Shown: one piece after another, positions 6,553 through 12,821 of the stretch
Numbering within the stretch: the first letter of the stretch is position 1
How the letters are laid out: every line of letters begins with the position of its first letter
Assembly: GCA_036454645.1 (NCBI GenBank)
Contig: JAZHSQ010000025.1
Location: 1-29,762 of the forward strand
Source of the DNA: Olsenella_K sp036454645
Lineage (GTDB): Bacteria > Actinomycetota > Coriobacteriia > Coriobacteriales > Atopobiaceae
DNA length: 29,762 bases
Direction of reading: 5' to 3'
Position numbers and translations under genes: made by a program
Notes under the pieces: model-generated
Told to the model about the DNA's origin: nothing
Seen by the model: the letters and a program-made list of their open reading frames with translations, nothing else
Database searches by the model: none

Positions 6553-7334
6553 GGCAGCGCCGGGCGCCGGGCCTGCGTCGGGCTCGCCGGGCGCCGGGTC
6601 CGCTGGTGCCGGCGGGGCGTCGGACCTGTGGCCGGGGCGCAGTTACGCACGGCTGAACCCGGGCTCAGCAAAACCCCAGGTCGCAGCATCAAGTTTCGAA
6701 CCAAAAATTCACCCGTGCGTAGTTTTCGCGTTCGCGGCACCCGCAGCCGCCGGGGCCCGCGGCCGGTGCCGGGGCCAGAAGCCGCGGCACCCGCAGCCCC
6801 CGGCACCCGCAGCCGCCGTGGCCCGTGGCCCGCCCGCCACTCGGTCTCGGCCACGGCCGCGGCCCTGCCGGCGCCGAGTGAGAAGAGCGCGCCGGCGACC
6901 CTGCGGACGACGGGACCAGCGACGAAGAACTGCCAGAGGAGCGCCATGGGGAGGTTGAGCGCGGTCGTCTGCAGCCAGGTGGCCACGACGTCGGGCGCGG
7001 CGGGGCGCTTGATGAGCAGCGTGGCGGCGAGGCTCATGAGCGGGCACATCAGCTGGACGCTCAGCGCGGAGATGGCCGCGACCATCGCGAAGGGCGCGCG
7101 GGGCTCGGGGCCCACGAGGCGCGCGGCGCGGCGCGAGGCGCTGGGAGAGACCACGAGCAGGTCGAGCGCGAAGGCGATGGGCCCCATGTAGGCGAGCTCG
7201 CGCAGCGCGGCGAGAAAGACGAAGTTCGACAGCCCGCCCACCTCGAGCGCGATGTTGTAGCAGATCATCCCGTACACCATGGCGACTACCATCAGGGCGG
7301 TGAAGACGAGTTCCTGGACGCGGTTCTGTGGCAT
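6489..7334 (-). CDS. DUF2798 membrane protein with a long low-complexity tail
   Basis: The first 165 or so residues form four hydrophobic helices in two repeats, each opening with the DUF2798 signature (MPQNRVQELVFTALMVVAMV; later APFAMVAAISALSVQLMCPL). Function of the family is unknown. The start at 7334 is supported by GGGAGG six bases upstream. After VVRRVAGALFSLGAG the frame runs on for over 100 residues of Arg/Pro/Gly/Ala sequence encoded by intergenic-looking repeats, and it overlaps the 3' end of the convergent Crp/Fnr gene by 64 bases. Typical members stop soon after the fourth helix, so the tail probably results from loss of the original stop. The leader can hide the ribosome binding site (see 7338-7382). 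Confidence 0.75.
   Translation of the reverse strand: MPQNRVQELVFTALMVVAMVYGMICYNIALEVGGLSNFVFLAALRELAYMGPIAFALDLLVVSPSASRRAARLVGPEPRAPFAMVAAISALSVQLMCPLMSLAATLLIKRPAAPDVVATWLQTTALNLPMALLWQFFVAGPVVRRVAGALFSLGAGRAAAVAETEWRAGHGPRRLRVPGAAGAAASGPGTGRGPRRLRVPRTRKLRTGEFLVRNLMLRPGVLLSPGSAVRNCAPATGPTPRRHQRTRRPASPTQARRPALPYSPSSAPTSRMVTLLPERSM
6642..6724. repeat. Short inverted-repeat element inside the DUF2798 tail
   Basis: TACGCACGG (6644-6652) and CCGTGCGTA (6713-6721) are perfect complements, with further matches outward (14 of 18). The enclosed AT-rich core, read on the minus strand (GTGAATTTTTGGTTCG and onward), loosely resembles the outer parts of the elements at 22.7 and 27.4 kb. It may be a diverged member of the same family. 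Confidence 0.45.
6734..6825. repeat. GC-rich imperfect repeats (CGGCACCCGCAGCC units)
   Basis: CGGCACCCGCAGCC occurs three times (about 6735, 6785, 6801) with GGGGCCCG-type spacers. It encodes the RRLRVP repeats in the doubtful tail of the DUF2798 frame. Confidence 0.6.
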
Positions 7335-7337
7335 GAG

Positions 7338-7382
7338 ACCTCCCGGTTGACGTGCAGTGTTGTTCGTTATCACCGGGGAGGT
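7338..7382 (-). promoter_or_regulatory. Leader hairpin hiding the ribosome binding site of the DUF2798 gene
   Basis: On the minus-strand transcript, ACCTCCCCGGT (7382-7372) pairs with ACCGGGAGGT (7347-7338), with one bulged C. The second arm contains the GGGAGG ribosome binding site, so the closed form would block translation. The loop is 24 bases. With the predicted start near 7387 the stem would be at the very 5' end of the mRNA. Confidence 0.55.
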
Positions 7383-7393
7383 GTGCGTTTCCA

Positions 7394-7422
7394 AGGGTAC
7401 CTGCAGGCTCGATTTGTGCCAA
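7394..7422 (-). promoter_or_regulatory. Predicted promoter of the DUF2798 gene
   Basis: On the minus strand TTGGCA (7422-7417) and TACCCT (7399-7394) are separated by 17 bases, placing transcription start near 7387. Confidence 0.45.
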
Positions 7423-7588
7423 TCAACATAGCAGCCAAGGCAGGCCGCCCGCACCGGCCCAAGGCGATGCGGACAAAGTCTCCACGGCCCCGCGCGCGTG
7501 CTTCCGTCGTGTGAACGCCCGGGCGCCAGTCCCGCCATGCTCTGTATGCTATGGGGCAGGCGGCATTTCTCGCGGACAGGAGGAAGAC

Positions 7589-7942
7589 GTGGCAGAGCAA
7601 GGCGACCCGCAGGAGCAGGTACCCCACGGCCGCACGCCAGGGGCGTGCCAGCCCGCCGCGGGCGAGAAGGACCTCGGCACCGCGGGCGTCCCGGCCGCCT
7701 CCGTCGAGCGCGCCTGCTGGCTCGTCGCGCACCACCATACATATGTAGGCATCGACGACGTCGACCACCGGGTCCTCGTGGAGGCGGACTTCCTCGTGAA
7801 CGCCTACGAGGACGCGCCCGAGGACCCCGCGGCCCGCTCGCGCGTGGCGTCGCAGGTGGCCGAGCGCGTCTTCCGCACGCGGACCGGCCTCGCCCTCCTG
7901 CGCTCCATGTACCTCTCCGACGCCTACGCCCCGCTCCCATAA
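7589..7942 (+). CDS. C-terminal half of an HD-domain phosphohydrolase (truncated)
   Basis: From about residue 45 the protein reads ACWLVAHHHTYVGIDDVDHR, then LVEADFLVNAYED, then VFRTRTGLALLRSMYL. This matches the C-terminal half of a family of about 170-residue HD-domain proteins, in which the region follows the HD metal-binding motif. The N-terminal half with the H...HD ligands is missing and replaced by about 40 residues of unrelated Gly/Pro-rich sequence. A GTG start at 7589 has a perfect AGGAGG six bases upstream, so expression is possible, but hydrolase activity is unlikely. A 14-bp GC palindrome (7944-7957) follows the stop. It is best viewed as a gene remnant that still has translation signals. 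Confidence 0.6.
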   Translation: MAEQGDPQEQVPHGRTPGACQPAAGEKDLGTAGVPAASVERACWLVAHHHTYVGIDDVDHRVLVEADFLVNAYEDAPEDPAARSRVASQVAERVFRTRTGLALLRSMYLSDAYAPLP

Positions 7943-7972
7943 GGGCCCCGCGGGGCCGCCCGGGTCGGGTGG

Positions 7973-8008
7973 GATAATCGCGGGGAGCCGCCCGGCGCGG
8001 TCGGGCGG
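7973..8008 (+). promoter_or_regulatory. Candidate -10 and leader hairpin before the dehydrogenase gene
   Basis: GATAAT at 7973-7978 is the best -10 upstream of 8054; no good -35 is seen. It is followed by a stem (CCGCCCG 7988-7994 with CGGGCGG 8002-8008) in the presumed leader. Confidence 0.4.
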
Positions 8009-8053
8009 CGGGGCCGCGCGCCTCCCCAGCCACCCGACAGAAGGGGGACCCGC

Positions 8054-9166
8054 ATGGAGACCAGGCCCTATGTTCCGTGGGAGCTCATGAACTCGTTCCT
8101 CGTAGACGCGTTCGTGGGGTACGGCGTGCCGCGCGAGGACGCGGAGATCTGCGCGGACGTCCTCCTCGAGAGCGACCGCCGCGGCATAGAGAGCCATGGC
8201 TGCAACCGCTTCAAGCCCATCTACCTGGACCGCATCAAGCGCGGCACGCTCCTTCCCACCACCGACCTGGAGATAGTGCGCGAGACGCCCACCACCGTCG
8301 TGGCGGACGCGCACGACGGCATGGGCATGGTCGCCTCCTACCGCGTCATGCGGATGCTGATCGAGAAGGCCCGCGCCAACGGCATGGCGGGCGGCGCCAT
8401 CCGCAACTCCACGCACTACGGCATCGCCGGCTACTGGGCCACGATGGCGAGCAAGGAGGGCATGATCGGCCTCACGGGCACCAACGCGCGCCCGTCCATC
8501 GCGCCGACCTTCGGCGTGGAGAACATGATGGGGACCAACCCCCTCACCTTCGCGCTGCCCACCGACGAGGAGTTCCCCTTCTGCATTGACTGCGCGACCT
8601 CCATCGTCCAGCGCGGCAAGATCGAGTACTGGGCCCGCGAGGGCGCGCCGACCCCTCCCGGCATGGTCGTGACGCAGGACGGCAGCACGGTCACGGACTC
8701 CGAGCGAATCCTCAGGATGCTCGTGGACGGCACGGCGGCGCTCGCGCCCCTGGGCGGAGGCCCCGGCGACGAGATGCGCGGCTACAAGGGCTATGGCTAC
8801 GCCGCCACGGTGGAGATTCTCTCCGCGGCCCTGGCGGGTGGCGAGTTCATGAAGGCCCTCACCGGCGTCGCGCCCGACGGCTCGCCCAAGATGTACCATC
8901 TTGGTCACTTCTTCTTCGTCGTGGACCCGGACGCCTTCTGCGGCCAGGACACCTTCCGCAGGACGGCGGGCCAGATCTGCCGCGAGCTGCGCGCCTCCAG
9001 GCGCGCCCCCGGCTACGAGCGCATCTACACCGCGGGGGAGAAGGAGTACCTCGCCTGGCAGGAGCGCAAGGACAAGGGCGTGCCGGTGGGCGAGGCCGTG
9101 CAGCGCGAGCTGGTGGCGGTGAGGGACGAGCTGGGGCTCGGCTACCGCTTCCCCTTCGAGGGCTAG
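8054..9166 (+). CDS. Malate/L-lactate dehydrogenase family oxidoreductase (type 2, Ldh_2)
   Basis: NAD(P)-dependent 2-hydroxyacid dehydrogenase of 370 residues from the family that includes YlbC/AllD/MdhII-type enzymes, unrelated to classical LDH/MDH. Visible signatures are the N-terminal helical part ending in SDRRGIESHGCNRF (catalytic-region His), the GGAIRNSTHYGIAGYWA segment (conserved N-S-x-H), TNARPSIAPTFG with MMGTNPLTFALP, and the late GYKGYG. Ribosome binding site AGAAGGGGG before the ATG. It is followed after 91 bases by a classical LDH-fold gene on the same strand, so two unrelated 2-hydroxyacid dehydrogenases are probably co-expressed. The substrate (malate, lactate, ureidoglycolate or another) cannot be fixed from sequence. 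Confidence 0.92.
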   Translation: METRPYVPWELMNSFLVDAFVGYGVPREDAEICADVLLESDRRGIESHGCNRFKPIYLDRIKRGTLLPTTDLEIVRETPTTVVADAHDGMGMVASYRVMRMLIEKARANGMAGGAIRNSTHYGIAGYWATMASKEGMIGLTGTNARPSIAPTFGVENMMGTNPLTFALPTDEEFPFCIDCATSIVQRGKIEYWAREGAPTPPGMVVTQDGSTVTDSERILRMLVDGTAALAPLGGGPGDEMRGYKGYGYAATVEILSAALAGGEFMKALTGVAPDGSPKMYHLGHFFFVVDPDAFCGQDTFRRTAGQICRELRASRRAPGYERIYTAGEKEYLAWQERKDKGVPVGEAVQRELVAVRDELGLGYRFPFEG

Positions 9167-9257
9167 CCTGCGCAGGGAGGCCGCGCGCGCGGCCCGGGGC
9201 GGGTCCCGGCGAGCCGCCGGCCGGCCCCGGGCCGCGCGCATCACGGGAGGGTCGTGC

Positions 9258-10208
9258 ATGAGCTACAGGGATTCCAAGGTGGTGGTCGTGGGCGCCGGCA
9301 AGGTCGGCTCCACCACGGCGTTCAGCATCGTCAACCAGGGCCTCTGCGAGGACGTCTGCCTCATCGACGTCGACCGCGAGCGCGCGGTGGGCGAGGCGCT
9401 CGACATGAGCGACTCGGTCTTCTTCATGAGCCGCAACATGAGCGTGCACGCCGGCGGCTACGAGGAGTGCGCGGACGCCGACATCGTGGTGGTGACCGCC
9501 GCCGCCCCCATGCCCAAGGACTCGAGCGACCGCCTGGAGATGCTCAGGCCCAGCCTCGGCGTGGTCCGCTCGGTGGTGGAGCAGGTCATGGCGTCGGGGT
9601 TCTGTGGCGTCTTCCTGGTGGTCTCCAACCCCGTCGACGTGATGGCCTACTACACCTGGAAGGTCTCGGGCCTGCCGCGCGAGCGCGTGATCGGCTCGGG
9701 CACCCTGCTGGACACGGCGCGCCTCTGCCGCGCCCTCTCGGACATGTACGACCTGGCGCCTGCGAGCGTCGAGGCCTACGTCCTGGGCGAGCACGGCGAC
9801 TCGGAGATCGTCTCCTGGAACAGCGCGACCATCGGCGGCAAGCGCGTGGACGACGTCCTGCGCGACAACGCCTCGCGCACGCGTGGCGTCACCCGGGACG
9901 AGCTGCGAAAGCGCACGGTCCAGGCCGGCTGGGACATCTTCAGCCGCAAGGGGAACACCTGCTACGGCATCGCCTCGAGCACGGCGTCGATCGCCAAGTC
10001 GATCCTGTTCGACGAGAACCGCATCATGCCCGTCTCGGTCTACCTCGACGGCCAGTACGGCATCCGCGACACCTTCATCTCGGTCCCCACGATCGTGGAC
10101 CACACCGGCGCCAAGGAGATCGTGGAGATAGACCTCCTGCCGGAGGAGCTGGAGGCTCTGAGAAGGTCCGCCGACCTCCTGCACTCCTTGGACGAGAAGC
10201 TCCAGTAG
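9258..10208 (+). CDS. L-lactate/2-hydroxyacid dehydrogenase, LDH-MDH superfamily
   Basis: A 316-residue NAD-dependent enzyme that reduces a 2-oxoacid to the L-2-hydroxyacid. Rossmann motif GAGKVG (12-17) with D37 for NAD, SNPVD (N124), LLDTAR (D152, R155) and GEHGDSE with catalytic H179 are all present, as is R92 of the mobile loop. At the residue that sets substrate choice (Gln in lactate, Arg in malate dehydrogenases) the sequence reads APMPKDSSDR, giving Met85. This resembles neither class and suggests a larger or more hydrophobic 2-oxoacid, as in L-2-hydroxyisocaproate dehydrogenases. GGGAGG before the ATG. It lies downstream of the type 2 dehydrogenase. Confidence 0.88.
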   Translation: MSYRDSKVVVVGAGKVGSTTAFSIVNQGLCEDVCLIDVDRERAVGEALDMSDSVFFMSRNMSVHAGGYEECADADIVVVTAAAPMPKDSSDRLEMLRPSLGVVRSVVEQVMASGFCGVFLVVSNPVDVMAYYTWKVSGLPRERVIGSGTLLDTARLCRALSDMYDLAPASVEAYVLGEHGDSEIVSWNSATIGGKRVDDVLRDNASRTRGVTRDELRKRTVQAGWDIFSRKGNTCYGIASSTASIAKSILFDENRIMPVSVYLDGQYGIRDTFISVPTIVDHTGAKEIVEIDLLPEELEALRRSADLLHSLDEKLQ

Positions 10209-10216
10209 CCTAGCGC

Positions 10217-10258
10217 GCGGCCGGCGGCCTGGGCCGACCGTCGCCGGCCGCCGGCCGC
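10217..10258. terminator. 13-bp GC stem between convergent genes
   Basis: 10217-10229 pairs perfectly with 10246-10258 (GCGGCCGGCGGCC and complement), loop 16 bases. It lies between the convergent dehydrogenase and esterase genes and could end both. Confidence 0.55.
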
Positions 10259-10269
10259 CGGCCGGGCCC

Positions 10270-11097
10270 CTACGCCGGGTCCTTCTCCGCCGCCGGCCGG
10301 TCGCCCCCGGCCTCCCCGTCGGACAGCAGCCAGCCGACCGCCCGCGCGCAGCGAAGGTCCTCGTCGCGGAAGTGCCCGCCGGGGTTGAGCTCGAGGCGCG
10401 TCTTGACGCCGGCGCGCCCGAACGCCTCCGCGACCTGTCGCGTGTCCTCGAGCACGGGCCGCATGACGCGGTTGCGCGTGCGCGGCTCGGCCTCCCCGAG
10501 CGAGAAGTACGCGCGCTCCACGCGCGGGCTGGGGCCTGCGGCCGCGACGCGCTCCACGAGGCCGGGGTACCACAGCGACCCGGAGACGCTGGCGACGCGC
10601 GAGAAGGCGTCGCTCGCCGTCGCGGCCCACGTGGCGAAGAGCCCCGCCAGCGAGTAGCCGGCGACGGCCGAGAACGCCGGCGCAAGGCCGCCCTGGGCGA
10701 GAAGGACCTCCACCCGGGGCATGACCTCCCCCTCGAGGAGGTCGAGCTGGCGGCGCGCCCCGCCGCCGAAGTCGTGCCCGCCGCGGAACGCTGCGGGGAC
10801 GGACCAGGGCGTGAGGTCGTCGTCCCAGCTTGCGGGCTCGATCGCCACGAGGGAGAGAGGGGAGTGCGGACCTGCGGTTGGCGTGCCGCCCGGCGTGCCG
10901 CCCGGGGTCACTCCCGGCGTGCCTTCCGGGGTCGCGGCAGGTCCGCGGACCGCGGCCTCGGCCTCCGTCAGGAGCCGCCACACGCCGCCCCCGTCGCCTT
11001 CGTAGACGTGAAGGTAGACCACGGGCACCGCCCCGGCCCGTCCCGTCGCGCGGAGCGTGACCCGCGCGTCCCCGACCACGAACCTCTCCATGAGCAT
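10270..11097 (-). CDS. Alpha/beta-hydrolase, putative esterase (EstA/IroE-like)
   Basis: A 275-residue hydrolase. The nucleophile elbow GYSLAG has S149; the likely catalytic His is H242 in NPGGHFRDED, and WDDDLTPW resembles the oxyanion/active-site region of esterase D and enterochelin esterase-like proteins. The start at 11097 (MLMERFVV) is preferred over upstream codons because GGGAGG stands six bases before it. No signal peptide is seen. An in-frame repeat (TPGVTPGGTPGGTP, about 61-73) forms a flexible insertion. It is transcribed towards the dehydrogenases and divergently from the pilus operon. The natural ester substrate is unknown. Confidence 0.8.
   Translation of the reverse strand: MLMERFVVGDARVTLRATGRAGAVPVVYLHVYEGDGGGVWRLLTEAEAAVRGPAATPEGTPGVTPGGTPGGTPTAGPHSPLSLVAIEPASWDDDLTPWSVPAAFRGGHDFGGGARRQLDLLEGEVMPRVEVLLAQGGLAPAFSAVAGYSLAGLFATWAATASDAFSRVASVSGSLWYPGLVERVAAAGPSPRVERAYFSLGEAEPRTRNRVMRPVLEDTRQVAEAFGRAGVKTRLELNPGGHFRDEDLRCARAVGWLLSDGEAGGDRPAAEKDPA
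10876..10945. repeat. In-frame tandem repeat in the esterase gene
   Basis: Units of 12-15 bases such as GGCGTGCCGCCC repeat four to five times, coding for the TPG-type linker. This looks like a recent, length-variable expansion. Confidence 0.6.
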
Positions 11098-11155
11098 GGG
11101 CGACCTCCCGATCTGCGTGCGAACGGCCGGGCTAAGATGCCGAACGGTGGCATGT

Positions 11156-11194
11156 ATTGTGTACGAGTTATAACACAATCTTTCATATATGCAA
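11156..11194 (-). promoter_or_regulatory. Esterase promoter overlapped by a dyad
   Basis: On the minus strand TTGCAT (11194-11189) and TATAAC (11172-11167) are 16 bases apart. ATTGTGT (11156-11162) and ACACAAT (11173-11179) are perfect complements bracketing the -10, so a repressor site is plausible. Confidence 0.5.
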
Positions 11195-11452
11195 TAAGAC
11201 AAATAAAACCAGTGCGAATTTGAAGAGGTCTACAGGGTTTTTAGGTTTGACCCAAACTGCCATTACTACCTCGAAATTTGTAGTGCAACAAATTATCAAA
11301 TATCTCAATCTGAATGAAATCCAAAGGTGCTACAATCCCATGAACGCTGACCGCTAGCACGCTTGGCATAAATAATTAATACGATATCAATTCATGCCAA
11401 AAGTCGGCTCGCAGGCAGATTAGCTCTTCGTGGATGGGGAAGGGGGGTGCGC
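11195..11452. other. AT-rich intergenic control region before the pilus operon
   Basis: This stretch is far richer in A and T than the rest of the window. It holds no supported gene: a 66-codon frame at 11157-11357 lacks a ribosome binding site. It holds several small dyads and -10-like hexamers and must contain the pilus operon promoter. Confidence 0.6.
11363..11400 (+). promoter_or_regulatory. Candidate pilus operon promoter within a TTGGCAT dyad
   Basis: TTGGCATAAA (11363-11372) and TTCATGCCAA (11391-11400) are inverted copies (9 of 10). The left arm doubles as a -35 (TTGGCA), with TATCAA at 11385-11390 as a weak -10, spacing 16. A regulator binding both arms would cover the promoter. Confidence 0.45.
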
Positions 11453-12085
11453 ATGGTGGTGAGCCGCCTCTTCGGCCTTGGTCGCATCGGCTCGAGCAAG
11501 CGTGCCGCCGACGCCCCCGCCGCTGCTGACGCCCCCGCCACCCCCGTCGCCGGTCCCGCCGGCCACGGCACCTCTGCCGCCCCTGCGACATCCACGCCCG
11601 GCGCTACGCCCGCCGACACGGAGGGCCTCGACCTCAGCAGGCTCGACCGCGTCCAGCTCCTCCAGCTCCTGCGCGACGCGATGCAGGAGAACGACCGCCT
11701 CCGCGCCCGGCTGGCCGAGGCCACCAAGCGCGCCGACGAGGCGGAGCGCAGGCTCGAGGACCGTCGCATCCAGATCGAGGACTCCGAGTCCCTCGCGGAG
11801 GCGTCCCTGCGCCTGGCGGGGGTTTTCGCGGACGCCCAGCGCGCGATCGACCTCTACGGCTATAACATCGCACTAAATAATGACCGGGGGGGGGCTTCCT
11901 GGCCGGAGCGTAGCGCCTCGGACGCAGGCGACGGAGAAGGACCCGGCGGCGCCGGAAGCCCCGGTGAGGCCATGAGCCCGCGCGCCGACGGCGGCACCCC
12001 CGGCGGCGACGGCACCCCCAGCGGCGACGGCGCCCCCAGCAGCGACGGCGCTCCCGTCCGCGACGGTGCGGGGTGGTCGCGATGA
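11453..12085 (+). CDS. Coiled-coil protein, first gene of the pilus operon (unknown function)
   Basis: I do not recognise a named family. The 210-residue protein has an Ala/Pro-rich N-terminus, then LDRVQLLQLLRDAMQENDRL followed by a heptad-rich coiled coil (about 60-115), then a conserved-looking segment (SLRLAGVFADAQRAIDLYGY). After this an AT-rich patch and a run of nine G (11886-11894) lead into about 65 residues of Gly/Ser/Asp/Pro repeats that look like non-conserved read-through. There is no signal peptide or membrane helix. The start at 11453 has AAGGGGGG just before it. The stop overlaps the signal peptidase start (ATGA), so frame changes at the G-run could alter downstream translation. 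It may be a cytoplasmic factor for pilus assembly (inference from position only). Confidence 0.75.
   Translation: MVVSRLFGLGRIGSSKRAADAPAAADAPATPVAGPAGHGTSAAPATSTPGATPADTEGLDLSRLDRVQLLQLLRDAMQENDRLRARLAEATKRADEAERRLEDRRIQIEDSESLAEASLRLAGVFADAQRAIDLYGYNIALNNDRGGASWPERSASDAGDGEGPGGAGSPGEAMSPRADGGTPGGDGTPSGDGAPSSDGAPVRDGAGWSR
11886..11894 (+). repeat. Run of nine G within a coding sequence
   Basis: CC followed by nine G at 11886-11894, in frame as R-G-G. It lies 190 bases before the ATGA junction with the signal peptidase gene. It is the longest single-base run noticed and a candidate slippage site. Confidence 0.8.
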
Positions 12086-12729
12086 GCGGCTCCCCCAGGA
12101 ACCAGCGCCCGGCTGCCACGGAAGCAGGAGGCCCCGTCCAGGACGCTCGAGAGGTCCGTCTCCCCACCGTCGAGCAGGTCGAGGAGGAGCTCCAGCGCGC
12201 CGAGGGCCTGCGCCACCGGCACAGCCTGAGGCGCAACGTCGCGTTTGCGCTGGTCGGCGTCTTCGCGGCGTCGGTGCTGCTCTCGACCTTCGTGCTCCCC
12301 ACCTTCAGGATCTACGGCCAGTCCATGTCGCCCACCCTGAACGAGGGCGACGTCGTGGTGGCGACCAAGTCCGCCTCGTACGCCAGGGGCGACCTCGTGG
12401 CCTTCTCCTACAACAACAAGGTGCTCACCAAGCGCGTCATCGGCTGCCCGGGCGACTGGGTGGACATCGACGCCGATGGCAACGTGAGCGTCAACGACGA
12501 GCCCATCGACGAACCCTACCTCGAGCCCGGCACCAAGAGCCTGGGGCAGTGCGACGTCAGCCTGCCCTACCAGGTGCCCGAGGACACCTACTTCGTGATG
12601 GGCGACAAGCGCTCCGTCTCCGTGGACTCCCGCCTCACGCAGGTGGGCTGCATTCCGCGCGACCAGATCCTGGGCAGGCTCGCGCTGCGCGTGTGGCCCC
12701 TGGGTGCCCTGGGGGCGGTGGGGCGATGA
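12082..12729 (+). CDS. lepB: Signal peptidase I, pilus-locus type
   Basis: Membrane serine protease of 215 residues that removes signal peptides. One N-terminal membrane segment (about 53-72) is followed by the catalytic Ser in YGQSMSPTL (S81) and the general-base Lys in NNKVLTKRVIGCPGDWV (K117). Box E reads GDKRSVSVDSR instead of the usual GDNR-x-x-SxDSR. With both catalytic residues kept it should be active, unlike the SipA-type pilus chaperones of some streptococci that have lost them. The ATG at 12082 overlaps the previous stop; the GTG nine bases upstream is less likely. It probably processes the pilins encoded next. Confidence 0.93.
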   Translation: MSGSPRNQRPAATEAGGPVQDAREVRLPTVEQVEEELQRAEGLRHRHSLRRNVAFALVGVFAASVLLSTFVLPTFRIYGQSMSPTLNEGDVVVATKSASYARGDLVAFSYNNKVLTKRVIGCPGDWVDIDADGNVSVNDEPIDEPYLEPGTKSLGQCDVSLPYQVPEDTYFVMGDKRSVSVDSRLTQVGCIPRDQILGRLALRVWPLGALGAVGR

Positions 12730-12821
12730 GGTGCGCAAGTGACCGCGGCCCGTAGGGGACGCGATGACTTTGGTTCCAGGCAAGGCATGGGAAGAAGGAC
12801 CGACGTCAGAAAGGAAGGACA

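Noticed and set aside
6680..6710. GGTTCGAAAC on the minus strand, like a tRNA T-loop
   Set aside because: No acceptor, D or anticodon stems could be found around it.
11157..11357. 66-codon AT-rich frame upstream of the pilus operon
   Set aside because: No ribosome binding site and no recognisable domain; it overlaps the esterase promoter and is better explained as control DNA.
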